Below are positions 21,946 through 40,239 of a stretch of DNA of 64,000 nt, piece by piece. The stretch is from Anaeramoeba flamelloides. Taxonomy: Eukaryota > Metamonada > Anaeramoebidae. A program made the position numbers and the translations under genes. The stretch covers positions 2,666,001-2,730,000 of the forward strand of contig JANTQA010000045.1 in assembly GCA_027625915.1 (NCBI GenBank), in the 5' to 3' direction. The notes beneath the pieces were generated by a model. That model was not told the origin of the DNA. It did not search any database and worked only from the letters and a program-made list of their open reading frames with translations. Position 1 is the stretch's first letter. Every line of letters begins with the position of its first letter.

Positions 21946-24116
21946 TCCATTACAGATTAAAATTCCACAATCCGTGGTTTATAATTGATATTCGACAAAA
22001 AATATAGATTTGTAGAAGAAAAAAAGTGGGATTTAAATATTTCCGATCAAACTCAAATTTAAGTGATTATTTTAACCAAGTATTTTTGTTTCAATTTTTT
22101 TTTTTTATTGATGGTTTTTCTTTTATATTTTGAGTCAATATATCAAAATTTTATGAGACAAAAAGAGAATACAAAATCAATTTTCCTATTTATACCCCCC
22201 CAATCTGTGATTTATTCTATACTATTACTTGTTAGATAATTTTTTCCACTCTTTCCTTTTCCTTTTTTATATTTTTCTTTTTTTTTTTAGTCGTTTTAAA
22301 AATAAAATGAGGGTAATTGACACATATACCATTTATTAAAACCAAATAAACATGTTTTACAAAAAAATGAAGTTATAGTCTTTGTAATTATATTACCAAC
22401 TAACGAATTATTTTCATTTGTGGTTGAACTTGTCCCTTTTTGAATTTTAACAAAAAATCTTCATATATATTAATTATTTTAGATCATTTGAAAAGTTGAC
22501 TTTTAACAGATAAAATTGAAGAAATGAAACTATTCCTTGGAAACAATAACTTCATTGCAAAAAAATGCGAATATTAGAGACCATTATTTTTTCAAGTATA
22601 ACACACACAAAAGAAGTCGTAATATGTTACTTGAAAAAGAATTTATATGAGGATTTAATTAATTAATAAAATTAGTGAGATTTTTTCAGTGTTGAAAAAT
22701 TTTTTGATAATTATTTTTTAATTTATTTAATATATATATATATATTATATTATTTCTCTGTTAAACTCAAACTTACAATTTACGAAAAACTCAAGCAAAC
22801 AATTCTTGATAATTACATGATGGCGATATTATAATATTAAAAAGTTTTAGATATTACTTTAGTTAATGTAGAAAGATTTTGGGAAATCTTTTGGTGAATA
22901 TGTAAAATTTGTAAATTTCTGATCTTCAAATTTTCAACTCTAATTAAGAAAAATAAAAAGTATTTTACTTTTAAAATGATATTTAGAGTTTTTATAGATA
23001 TCTTCAATCGCTTTTTTTGTTATTTTTTTTTTCATTTATAACAAAAATATTAACCAGTTACTCAATTCTTAAGATTATTTTATCAGTATATTGGTGGTTG
23101 AATCAAATTATTTATTTAAAGAAAAGTTCATAAGCCGTGCTTCTCTTTTCTTTCTATGTTTGAAAATTGAGTAGATGGTGTTCTTTGTTGAATAGCAAAT
23201 CTAAATTATTTTTTTTTTCTCAAATTGATTAAAAACCAATTTCATTCAAAATAAAAATAAAAAATACATAACTCTTTATTTTTTCCGAAAAAAGAGAAAA
23301 GAGAAAAATAATTCGAGAATTTCAAAAGGTGAAAAAACTAGAAAATTCAATATTAGAACAAAAAAAAAACATTGATTATTATGATTTCAAGTTAAAAAAT
23401 TTTCGAGACATGATCAAAACTATCCACTGTGAAGAGTAATGAGTATATTGAATTTTAAATTTGATTTTTTCAGTATTTGTTAACAAACTACAATTAAAAG
23501 TGAAATACAGGAGTAGAAAATGAAAAGATTATTAGGTTATACGATCTAGTTAATTTCGTTTAATTTTCAGGAATTTAAACCAGGGTTTGTCTTTAATGAA
23601 AACAATATAAAATTGAGCATTTAACTTCTTTTTTTACTAATTCTGTTGAGAGAAAAAGATCCATTTAAGAACATGTTTTTCAAAGTACCATTAAAAAATA
23701 AAAAAAATAGTTTTTATTCATTTTGCTTATTTTTTCTTTATTTTGTGGAGTTAGTTCCCAAGTTCCGAAAATAAATTTAATTCCATATTTTTTTCATTAT
23801 TCCAACAAACCTCATTTTATAATTATTCCATTTGTATCCGCAACAAAACAAAAAAAAAAAAAAAAAAAAAAAAAAAAACAAAGGATATAGCTCTAGTGCT
23901 AAGAGGTATAATGTTTGTTCTTGGGACTGATCATTTAAAAATTTTTTTTTGAAATTTAAAGAAAATCTTTTCTAGGTATAAAAAGAAAATAACTAAAATT
24001 TTTTTGGTAATATTTATGTTTATTTTTTAGATTTTATTGAACAAAATATGATATTAACATACATACATACATTCAGATATATATATATATATATATATTA
24101 AATTTTAATATTAAAT

Positions 24117-27100
24117 TTATTGAACAGTATATTCGGGTGATAGTAATGGTGTATGATCATTGACTTTTTTTTTCTTTTCCAAAATTTTTTTGAATTTAGA
24201 TTTAAAGTTGTAATAAAGAAGCATACATAATAAAATTAAAGTTTGTGAGGTATTTATAAAAATTGAAATCCAGGTTGAAAATTGTTCTTTAGAAATAAAA
24301 ATCATAAAAATCAAATTTATGATACCCCCGGGTGCTTGAATGGCTAGGGTAATTATTGAAATACTACCACTTCCTTTGAATTTGTATGTACTATAAATTT
24401 GTGGTAGCCATTGAAAAAGAACAAAAAAACCCGAAAAATATCCTAAAACACGGGCCAAATTCCTTGCTCTATTGAATATTAATAGATTTGTTTTAATAAT
24501 AGATATACAAAATGAAAAAAAAAAAAGATTAATAAGTTCAAAAATCAAAATTTATAATTAAATTAATAACTGGATAAATGTAAATAAAAAAAATAACAAT
24601 TTTAATTAGAAACTTGAATTTCATTTTATTTGGATTTAATTTAAGTTTGATTATTTTTAATAAAACGATTAAAAATGAAAAATATATATGTTATATTTTT
24701 AGGTTTAAAAGTAAAGTTTTTTCCAATTATGTTTTTTCACCACTCAAACCCCCAATCAAAAATATTCTGTGTTATATTACCTTTTGGGGTCTAAGTTGTT
24801 CTTTTAAAAACAAAACTCCAATTCAAAATTTTTAACACACCGAAATTGAATTATTGAAAAAAAAATCAGTGTTTAATCAAGTTCAGAAGAAATGCCAAAT
24901 CAGAATTATGAACTAATTGGATTGTTATGTGTTGTTTTTGAATTTTAATTTCAAGAGAAATAAAAAAATAAATATTTATAAACCAAAATAAAAAAAAAAG
25001 GCTCTTTCAAATATTATGGAGTGAACATAGTAAAAAAAAGTATTGTAAAATTTGTTTAAATACTATTCGCATTGCCGATTAAACAAATTGTAAGATACTT
25101 TCAAATAATGTTTATTTATGTTTTTCTAATCAAAAAAAAAAAATGATTTATCAAATATTGAAAAAGAAATTGAAAGAACGAAACAGGTTACGTAATTCAA
25201 AAAATAAAATGAAAATAATAAACTAAAAGTTAAAAAAATGATTTTCATATTTGTCAAATTTCATAATGAATCTAATTTGAATATTTACAACTATTCAAAA
25301 ATCAAAAATATTAAAATATTTTTTAAACACTAAAAAAGACTTTTTAAACAACTTAAAAGTAACTCTAGAACCAATACGCCTACTTTAAAGGTAAAATTGT
25401 ATTTGTAATAGAGAATTTTTTTTTGACTTAAAAATACAAAATTTTCAAAAATTGTAAAATTTGTGAAATAGTCATCTACCCATTTAGTGTGAATGTGAGA
25501 TGTACCATAGATAGCTGTAACATTTCTGATCATTTCTAAATTGTATTAACTAAATGAGAGAAATTTTTTTTTGTAAAGACAATTTCCAATAAGTGTATAA
25601 TTACTTTTAATTTTGTAATCTTAAATGTAATCGAAAAATAACTGTGAAATATCTAATTATATATAAAGGTACCATACCCTATCACAAGCCAAACCTTTTT
25701 TTACTTTTTCATACCTGTGGGGGTGGTTTAATCTAATCCAGCATAGCCCCACACAACATATACAAAACCCAGGAATACACTATTATATACCCAAACTTGC
25801 CCTAACAAGTACTAACATTCTCAAATAATTTCAAAAAGTAACTAAATTTCTCCAAAACTGAAGATAGAAAAGTTCAAAAAAAAAAAAAAAATATTTTGTC
25901 TTTAAGGTTAATTATTATTTTATCATAAACATTTATCTATGAACATTCAGGTTTCTGAAAAGTTTTTCAAAAGGTTTTTTTAAGTGATTATAAAATAATG
26001 GAGTATTTTTAATTGTTGGCTATTTTCGGGAATATTTCAATGTCCCAAAAAAATTACTGTTAAAATGTTGGAAAAAATATGAGAAATAATTGTATTGGTA
26101 AATTTGTTGAGATTCTTGAAACAACAATTCATCAATCAAAAGTCTGCTATTATTAACGAACTTTATTTGAGTACTTCTTTTTAAGTGCTCAACTTTCACG
26201 TTATACAAATGATAGAAAAAAAATCCGGATCGAACTCAACATATTACTAATTTGAAAATTTGAAGTCAAAACGCAAAAATAAAAATGAAATCAAATAATT
26301 TTCTTTTTTTTCAAATATCAAAATTATTTTCAATTTGAATTGCTGCTGTAAATAGATTATTTTACTTTGTTTTTTTTTATGTTAAAAAAGTTTTATAATT
26401 TAGGATTTGATTGCCAATGGGCGAAAAAAGTGGAATCCAATTATTAATTGGTATCCATAACAGAACTTGAAAATGAAAAGTAAGATCAATTTATAAAAGA
26501 AGAAATCAAATGATTAAAGACAAATGGAGAATCCAATACAACAACATTTTTTTTTAATACCCTCTTTTAGTAAAGGGTTTTTCTTTGATTGATCAATTAT
26601 TAAAATTTTGTTGAAAAAAGTTGACTATTTTTGAGATCTCCAAAACCAAACATATCAAATTTTGATAAAAAAGGAGATCTAAATTTTTTTTGTTGATTTA
26701 ATTGAAAATCATATAATGAATTAACATTTGAAGTTAATTTTTTTCTTCTTTGTATTGATTTTACTTTTTTTTCTACGTTAATGTAGACAATTAAAGATTG
26801 TATTGGGCTTTTTTTTTGTTGATTGTTTTTTTAAAAATGATAAGTAAATTAATTTTTGTTAATAATTTACATTAATAGAAAATTTCAACACATATTTTAT
26901 TCACACAAGAAGAAGTGTTTAAATTAGATACCATTTCCAGTTATCAATAGAAAGCCCCAGATAATAAAAAATATATTCAGTATTAGAAGAAAAAAAAATG
27001 AAAAGTAAATATTTACATATTGGAACAAATCCCCTGAAAAGAAATTGAAAAACAAGAAATACCCACCACGGAAATGGTATAGCACATGATCAAGATGTAA

Positions 27101-29065
27101 AGAACTTTCATTATTCTTTGATTTTTCCTTCTTTTTTTAATATCAAGCGTAGAATTTGAACCTTCATAGTCATTTGAAAACAAAATATATAGTAGAGGAA
27201 CTCCAAAGAACATTACATAAAGACCAACCATTTGAATAGATACAATAAGCGAAGGGAAACATTTTTTAAATCCCACTTGTGAACATGCCAAGAACCTCGG
27301 AAGGTTTAGTATGACTGTGTTGCTGGCTCTACAAAACTATTGTTATTAAAAATATGTCAATATTTGTTTATTGAAAATTGGTTGTATTTCTTTTTAGATT
27401 TTGATATAACTTTTTTTACCAAATGGAGTGAAGAGAATAGTAACCATACAAAAAAATCTTCAAGTAAATATAATCGAAAATTCAAAAAAATTTAGGATAT
27501 CTTGAAATTAAAAGATAACAAAAAATTAATTACTTTGATACTAAACTTTCTTTTCAAAAGATTTTTTCAGAAATTAATTATTGATTTTGAAAGAAAGATA
27601 CTATTTTTCTCCCTATTTTTTGAAATCAGACCAAAATTCCAGATATTACTAAATCATTAAAAAAAAATTATTTTCATTGAAAGAAAAAAAAAGTATATTT
27701 ATTGCTTGTCCATGAAGTGTTCTAAAATACAGTTTTAAAAATAATACCACAATTTTTCTAAATAACTCGGTATTAAAAGTAAACTTAATTTAAGAAAAAA
27801 ATACAATAATTATTTAAAACTTGAAAAAAATAGTATTTCTTGATTAAATATGAAGTTCAAAGTAATTTTTTCTTTTTCATTAAAGAAAAAATAAGTGGAA
27901 AATAACTAAACCATTAAATTAAAAAATCCCACTAATACCTTTTTTAAAAACTGGAAAGTCCAACTTATAACCAAAAGAAATACTTTTTAATTTGATTATT
28001 TTTAATTAATAATTAATAAAATAACCTTAATTCTTTCAGAAGTTTATAAATAACCCAGAGTTTTTTATTTATAAATCAATCCGTTTTACTATTATTAATC
28101 AACTTTTCAAAAAAAGATAACGAACTCAAATAAATAATTTTAATAAAAAAAAAAAAAAGATATCATCATATAACTAAATCACATAATTAACAATTTGTTG
28201 TTTACAATTTGAATATTTGAAATAAAAATATCACCTAATCTTTTTAATTACAAGAAACGAATAAATGTTTTGAATAAAATAGATGATCAAGTTTTTCTAA
28301 TCTTCAAAGATTAAATATTTGGTTAATTTTTTTTGTATTTTTTTATAAAAAAACAATTACATTTTAAATACTATCATCTGTTCAGACAAACTATCAGAAA
28401 TTACTCAAAGATTGATTTCATAAAAACTAAAAATTCTATCAATTATACTTTTTGAATTTTAAATTTTGATCTAAAAAATACAGACCAAAAAGTTCAGATC
28501 TTTTTACGAAAAATTCAATTTAAAAAAATGATTTCCTTTAATAAAAATAATTCATTTCTCTAAAGTTGGTTAATTTGTTTTTTTTAAAAAAGGTCGAATT
28601 GTATCCTTATGGAAATAATCAGCTTATTAACTTTGAGATTAAAAAAAATTCATAAATAGTTGATAAACCCTCAAAAAAAAAAATAATATTTAGATATATT
28701 GGATTGAGAAAATTAGTTACTTGTTGTGAGGTATAAAAAAAGACCCAAAAGAAATTTATCCCTAAAATTGATCTCTTTTTATAGATTTTCATAACTTGGG
28801 GCACAAATGATATTAAAGAGCTTTAATTTTGATAATTAATAATAGAACAAATAAGTTATTTATTTACAAAAAGAAATTTGGGAAGGTTTGTGAAAGAATT
28901 AGTGAAGGAAAAAAAGAAAGATTGAAGAACATTAAGAAAATTGTACCCAAGAGTTACAGCAATCCCAAGAAAAATGCTAAAGTCTGACATATTAACTAAA
29001 ACCATATCGTACTCATGGTGTGTGTTTGGATTCAAAAAACTTGTGGGACAATCATCCGACATCAA
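24117..29065 (-). CDS. PQ-loop repeat membrane protein (fungal YDR090C-like family), four exons
   Basis: PQ-loop proteins are seven-helix lysosomal/vacuolar or organellar transporters related to cystinosin. Exons on the minus strand: 29065-28947, 28820-about 28669, about 27326-27017, 24468-24117, about 310 residues. Exon 1 starts MMSDDCPTSF and ends in FSIFLGIAVTLG; exon 2 carries the first PQ motif (SFVPQVMKIYKKRSILG); exon 3 holds ACSQVGFKKCFPSLI and a helix (MVGLYVMFFGVPLLYILF); exon 4 has the second motif (VLFQWLPQIYSTYKFKGSGS) and AIQAPGG. Introns 1 (28821-28946) and 3 (24469-27016) are in matching phase with GT-AG ends. The join of exons 2 and 3 is uncertain: in-frame acceptors lie at 27327-27328 and 27315-27316, and the donor chosen is a weak GTTTAT at 28668. 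The C terminus ends DHTPLLSPEYTVQ, with a possible dileucine-type sorting signal (PLL). Intron 2 is about 1.3 kb, intron 3 about 2.5 kb, long beside the 126-bp intron 1. Confidence 0.8.
24469..27016 (-). other. 2.5-kb intron 3 of the PQ-loop gene
   Basis: Donor GTAAATATTT, acceptor TTCAATAG. Mostly AT-rich filler. The stretch 25670-25815 is richer in C (CATACCCTATCACAAG, TGTGGGGGTGG, CAGCATAGCCCCACAC) than anything near it, without an ORF or a recognised family. No nested gene found; open frames at 25330-25533 and 26020-26208 match nothing. Confidence 0.6.
27330..28668 (-). other. 1.3-kb intron 2 of the PQ-loop gene
   Basis: Homopolymer-rich DNA with no coding exon or repeat recognised. Both splice ends are uncertain by a few tens of bases. 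Confidence 0.5.
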
Positions 29066-30146
29066 ATTAGAATTTTACAATTTTTTAAATAAAGTCAAGA
29101 GTAAAAAATGTTTTCTGATTTTTTGCGATCCGTTTTCAAAATTGTGAAAGTTATGGTAGTTTCTAAAATTACCAACCATTTCAGTGTTGTTCTAAAATAC
29201 AGATCTTTTCTGAATTGGAGTTTAAGAGAAATTCAAGATTTTTTGAACAAATATAAGCTAGAACCAAAAGAACAATTCTATTTCACTAATTCTTTGTCCA
29301 GGATTCAATTCTTTTATTGAAATGGAAAATCCTTTCGATTACTTTCATATTTTTTCAATTTCGAGTTGGAGTAAATGGATAACCAACCACAGAGAACCTT
29401 TCTGAATTGTGTATCTAAAAAAAAAAAAGTAAGCCTGTTTTTAATCCTTTTTGCAAAAAAATTCTTTCCCAAAGAGTTGGTATCCTTTTAAATTCTTCAA
29501 ATTGTTTAGGGGTAACAACTTTTCAAAGTTTAAGTGTAATTGTTCTTATTTTGCCTGAAAGAGTGATATAAAATTATTTTTTGCCGTCATTTTTATTTAA
29601 CCTTCATTTGTAATATTTAAACACATAAAATCATTGTTGGAAATTGTTTTTGGAAGAGACACAAAATCAATCTTTCAGACAAATAAAAAATATTGCCTGA
29701 TTTATTGCAAAATGATAAAATAATAATGTTCTTAAAATTAAAAAAATTATTTCAGAGATCAAAGAAAAAATTTCTGTCGATGAAAAAAATACCAGATAAG
29801 ATTTTTAATTGTGAATATTCCGGAAATTGTTGTGTAATAGCAAATATTTTAAATCAAATCTAGGTTTATCAGAATCCAAATTTTTTTATTCAGATCAGCA
29901 ATAAACCGACTTCAAAATCACTCAAAGCAGGGTATCAATAGAATGTTCAAGTTATTGTTTGATAGAGATAAGTAGATCTACTTTTTTGGGAAAAATAATC
30001 TAGTTTTATAGAGTCTTGATTGAGTTTCGAAAATGAGAATTTTTATTCTTGTTTTTTGATTGATTTAGTAGTGTTTTGAACAAGTGTAATTTCATTAATT
30101 ACCATTCTAATAAGTGGGTGAGTTATTATTCAAAAAGTTTGTTAAG

Positions 30147-30309
30147 TGTTGGTGCTTTATTTAAAATTGGAAAAATTTTCACTTGATTTTGATTAATTTT
30201 CAAATAGAGTTTTTAAATTTCAACCTACTTCACTGGAACCTCAATTTACAAAAGAAAAATCTGGGAAAAAAGAAGTAAATATTTCCCCTTTTTAAATTCC
30301 AAAACCAGT
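30147..30309. mobile_element. ACTGGTATTTG-type MITE, diverged copy
   Basis: GGAAAAATTTTCACTT near the left end; CAACCTACTTCACTGGAACC in the centre and GAAAAATCTGGGAAAA then CCAAAACCAGT at the right match the 35843-36014 copy (CAATCTACTTCATTGAAGAC, GAAAAATCTGGAAAAG, ATACCAGT). About 163 bp. Confidence 0.5.
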
Positions 30310-31728
30310 AAACAAAAAGGATTCGATTTAAAAAATTTGCAATTACTCAAAAATTTCCCTAATATCCACAATTAAAAATCTAGTCCGGTATTTTTTTCAT
30401 CTACTCTACACTTAAAGGAAAATATTCCTGTCCTTTTCTTTAATATAGTCATGGAATTATTTTTCGTTCTTCTTTGAGGTAATATATTTTTTTTGCAATT
30501 ATTACCGAAATTATTGGAATATCAATTTGACAAAAAGTTCACATTTGATCATTTGTTTTTTTTTTCAACTTTTTTCAAACAAAAACTGGAATTGGTGATC
30601 TCTATTTGATTTGAGACTAGTGTTTGTATTGAGTTGAACTAACCATTCTTCAAAAAAGGTATTTTAGGCTTAAAAAAAGATCAAGTCGACTAATTTTGGA
30701 TTGATGCAATTATTATTATCGATCTAATAAGATTAAGGCACATGAATTTCTTTTTGTTATGTAAATTCCAATTGATATTCAACGTCAAATTCTTTCTAAC
30801 TTTATAGACTGTTCCCGAAATTAAGAGGGACTAAATCCTTTTGACTGATGAAAAAAGTTTGATTTCATTTTTTTAAAAAATAAATTCGTTTATTGTTGTT
30901 AAGTAAATTGTAGAGCTATTAAGGAGAAAATTAATCCTTTAAAATAGTGAAAAAAAATATTAATATCATTTTTCGAGTTAAATAGTCCCAATAAAAAACA
31001 AATTAAAAAGTGTTGTGTAAGAGATTTACAAAAATTAAAAACTTCGACATTTGGGGAAAAAATCTGGAGTCAGAAACTCAATTTTCAATTTCAATTACTG
31101 TGGATTATAATTTTGATAACAACTGTGTTAATTTTTGGACTTTCCCTCTGTGTCGATTTTTGACTCTCGAAGATTTTGTTTTTATATTTTTTTCGTTACA
31201 AAAAAATGTAAAAACTTAAAATATTAAGACATCATTTTTTGCGAATGTGTTATTTTTATAGAAAGAATATTAAAAAATTCTTACTTTTTCAAATTTAGAG
31301 GGTTATAAAATATCCACAAATTAGATAAAATCGAATTAAATTGATTATGTACTTAAAGAAAAAAATTGTTTTCAATTCGAGAAATTGAACATTTTAGAAA
31401 TATAAAATAAGAAACAAGTAATTTTTTTGCAGATTGGATTTTTTGAAAGTTTAGGATTTCTTCAGATCTCCTTTTTTTTTTAAATTGAATTTTTTATAAT
31501 GAGAATTCTTTGAAACTTTTTTTGTTTTTGAATTTTTTGTTATTTGAATTTTGTTAATCAAAATACATACAATTTTGTATACACCTTTTGAGCTTCAAGC
31601 TACTGATGAAGTATGTATCAAATCAACATTAAATGACTAAATCCAAATTAAGAAATAGAGTTATTATGAGAAAACAGATTTTTTTGAAATTAAATAAAAT
31701 ATTTTACAATATTTATATATGTTTATTA

Positions 31729-31925
31729 CAGTCAGTTCCACTTTTAAGACACAAACTTTCGACAAAATTTAAGGCACAATAAAAATCTCAAATTAAGGTA
31801 CAAAATTTGGAATTTTAATTTTTACAATTTATTTTACTAGAATCCGAAGTTTGTGCTTTAATTTAAGATTTTTATTGTATCTTAAATTTCTTTGAAAGTT
31901 TGTGCCTTAAAAGTGGAACTGACTG
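31729..31925. mobile_element. Tc1/mariner-type MITE, 197 bp, TA target duplication
   Basis: Begins CAGTCAGTTCCACTTTTAAG and ends with its near-perfect inverse, CTTAAAAGTGGAACTGACTG; both sides are flanked by TA (31727-31728 and 31926-31927). The whole element folds into one hairpin with AAATTTAAGGCACAA / TTGTATCTTAAATTT inner arms. A TA duplication and a CAGT terminus are hallmarks of Tc1/mariner elements. No transposase in the window. Confidence 0.8.
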
Positions 31926-32874
31926 TACTTATCAAAAACAAACCAAAATGTGATTGACAAACGATCTCCAAAAACCAACAATCAAACAAGGACATTTTCA
32001 TAAAAAATGTCAAAGATTGATACTTAATTTTAAATTTAAAGCTTTTTGGATAAAAATTTTCAAAACAACTGTATTAGTTTTTGAAGTTTCCATCTTTGGA
32101 GATTGTTGATATCTGTATTTTTTTTAATTTTTTTCATTTACTAAATTAGTTATTTATATCAAAATAATAATCAAAAATCCATACACAGTCAAATACATCG
32201 AGTTACAAAATAAGCCCAAATTCTATTAAATAGGATTAAATTGATTGTTCCTATGAAGAAAATAATTTATTTTAAATTTGCATATAATATTCAAAATTGA
32301 AAGCATTAAATTAGTATGTAATTCTAATTTATTTTTATCCTAAAAAAAAATTGAGAACTTATTTTTACAAAGAACAACATAGTATAGATTAACAAACCCA
32401 TTTATAAATTAAAGAGAAATGAATTACAATTTTTAAAAGAGTTCCTGGTCACAAATTAAATTACCTTAAAAAGATCTTGACACTTTTTAATTCTTTTTTT
32501 GAATCATATTAGAAAAGGAAAATTTTATGGCAACATTTTCATTTTTCTTAAATTTCACTTTACGTAATTTTCCATAGTTTGTCTGAACAAATAAAATAGA
32601 ACCTCTAATCTTTGATATTATTTTATAAATAAGGGAAAAATAAACCAAATAATTAGTCTCTTTATGACTAGAAAAAAAAATTATCTTTAATTTTTCATCA
32701 TAAATAATTTATTATTTTTGTTGCAATTTTAGTGATTGTGTACAATATTTTTTTTCAAATATTAAGAGTATAAACAACAAAATATTTTTATTTTAAAAAA
32801 ATAATTCAGAATATTTAAGATTATTTTAAAAATTAAATTTTTTATTGGAATATTATTAGTTTTTTATATCTATA

Positions 32875-32956
32875 ATCAATAAACTTTATATCGGGTTCTT
32901 GCCCCCCCCTGTGTATTTAGGGCATGGATAGTTTCTATTTGGCCATGAAAATGATA

Positions 32957-32993
<37 letters not shown>

Positions 32994-33060
32994 TTATTTT
33001 TCTTCTTCTCTTTTTTTTTATTTGATGATTTTTCTTTAATTACTTCTGTCTATAAATAAT
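32875..33060 (-). repeat. Dispersed repeat C, copy 2 (uninterrupted)
   Basis: The reverse complement reads through GAGAAGAAGAAAAATAATTA, a (TA)n run, GAAACTATCCATG, AATACACAGG, a G run and AACCCGATA. This is the same order as 21575-21945 but without the MITE. Confidence 0.55.
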
Positions 33061-33599
33061 AAAAAAAGAATATTTTTAGTTTAAAAATCTTCAAAAATTG
33101 ATAAATAAGTGTAAAATCTATCAATATATATATATAATCTTGGGGTACAATTTAATCCATTAAAAAAATTAGATTATATTATTCATTATCAATCAAAAAT
33201 AATCAAATTAAAAAATATTTCTGGGGTTATAAGTTGAATTTTACTGGTTTTAAAAAAATTTTTGAAAGAATTTTTAAAGTAATAATTTGGTTGTTTTTTT
33301 TTTTTTTGGATTTTTTTTTTCTACCAAAAAGAAAAAATTGTTTTAAACTGTTCTCCGAATAAAGAAATTATATTTTTTCAAGTTTATATTAATTATTCAA
33401 ATTTTATTGAAATTAATTAGATTTTATATTGGGGATTATTTTAAAACTTGATAGTTTTATTTTTAAAACGGGTATTTGTTCACACTTTTACAGTGCAGGT
33501 AATTTGATTTCTTTCTTCTTTTTAAGTAAATATCGTTTTTTTGAGTATATTTATGAAAAAGTATGGTGGATTTTTACCTTGTTTTAAAAAAAATACTGT

Positions 33600-34020
33600 T
33601 GTTAAAATAACGAGTATCAAAAAAATTTAATCTGTGTTTCAAAATAATAAGCCTATTTTTTTTTGTAGAAGACCTATACGTCAACCAATCAAATACATCA
33701 ACAATAAACCCTTAATAAATATGGTATTGGTTTCTTAAAGTTCTCTTATTTAAAAAGAATATCTAAAAATGAAGGATCAAATTGGAAAATTTATCTCAAA
33801 AAATAGATTAAATTTTTGAGAAATTATTAATAATCCAAAAAAAACAAAAAAATTCTAAAAAATTGAGAATAGTATAAAAAATTTACAACAAATTGCATTC
33901 CTAATTTAAATTTTACTGAAAATATCCAGATGTTTACCTTCAAAATTGATTTTAACGTAGGAATACTATTTGGTAGTCATTTGGATGTTGACTTGGAAAA
34001 AGAAGAAAAAACAAGAACAG
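33600..34020. repeat. Dispersed repeat family B, copy 2
   Basis: Closest to copy 3 (53700-54110): shared words GTATGGTATT, GTTTCTTAAAGTT, AATGAAGGATCAA / AATAAAGGATCAA, CTAAAAAATTGAGAA and ATTTTTGAGAA. It ends near GGAAAAAGAAGAAAAAA. Confidence 0.5.
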
Positions 34021-34458
34021 ATATTATTATAAAACACCGAATATAGTAGTATGTACAATAATTTGATCACTACAAATTTTTCAAAACAATAATAGATTTA
34101 ATAAAATGGCATTTAGAGTGAGTTTGGTTATTGTAGTAATCAGATTTTTCCTTCTTTTTTCATTTCAAGTTGTGTTAAAATTTTTATTAACCATTAAAAA
34201 TTAGTAGAAGATTTTTTTGAAACCCCCTGTAACTTGGAGCTTCAGAGTACTATAAGAATACCCAAAAAATTCTCTTGTGTTGGTGTAGGATTGTAAAGTT
34301 GAAAGAATTGAACAACTTGTCTTAAAAATTAATACACGTTAACAGTTTAATACTCAACCTTCAAAATTGAACAAATTCACAAATTTTTCAAAATAAATCA
34401 TTTTTTTTATAATTATTTCTTGGGCAAAGACAAAAAAAATAAAAAAACAAAAAAGCTG

Positions 34459-40239
<5,781 letters not shown>

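Larger units (their letters stand above)
19910..24116. other. 4.2-kb intergenic region, no gene seen
   Basis: AT-rich. Short open frames at 20507-20710 and 21173-21457 match nothing I know. Contains dispersed repeat C with a hairpin MITE inside it (21575-21945), a run of seven C at 22195-22201, (TA)n at 22728-22745 and 24078-24098, and a 29-base A run at 23850-23878. The A run is followed by GGATATAGCTCTAGTG, which resembles a tRNA 5' end but lacks the other arms. Confidence 0.6.
29066..34458. other. 5.4-kb intergenic region between PQ-loop and RBBP4 genes
   Basis: The two genes diverge, so promoters of both should lie here, but no promoter motif can be defended. Contains an ACTGGTATTTG MITE (30147-30309), a Tc1-type MITE (31729-31925), repeat C copy 2 (32875-33060) with an eight-C run at 32902-32909 and (TA)n at 32960-32990, and repeat B copy 2 (33600-34020). 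The open frames at 28941-29147 and 29108-29320 match nothing known. Confidence 0.6.

Noticed and set aside
23879-23930. tRNA-like start (GGATATAGCTCTAGTG) right after a 29-base A run
   Set aside because: The D-arm half looks plausible, but no anticodon stem, T-arm word (GGTTC-A/G-A) or acceptor closure follows.
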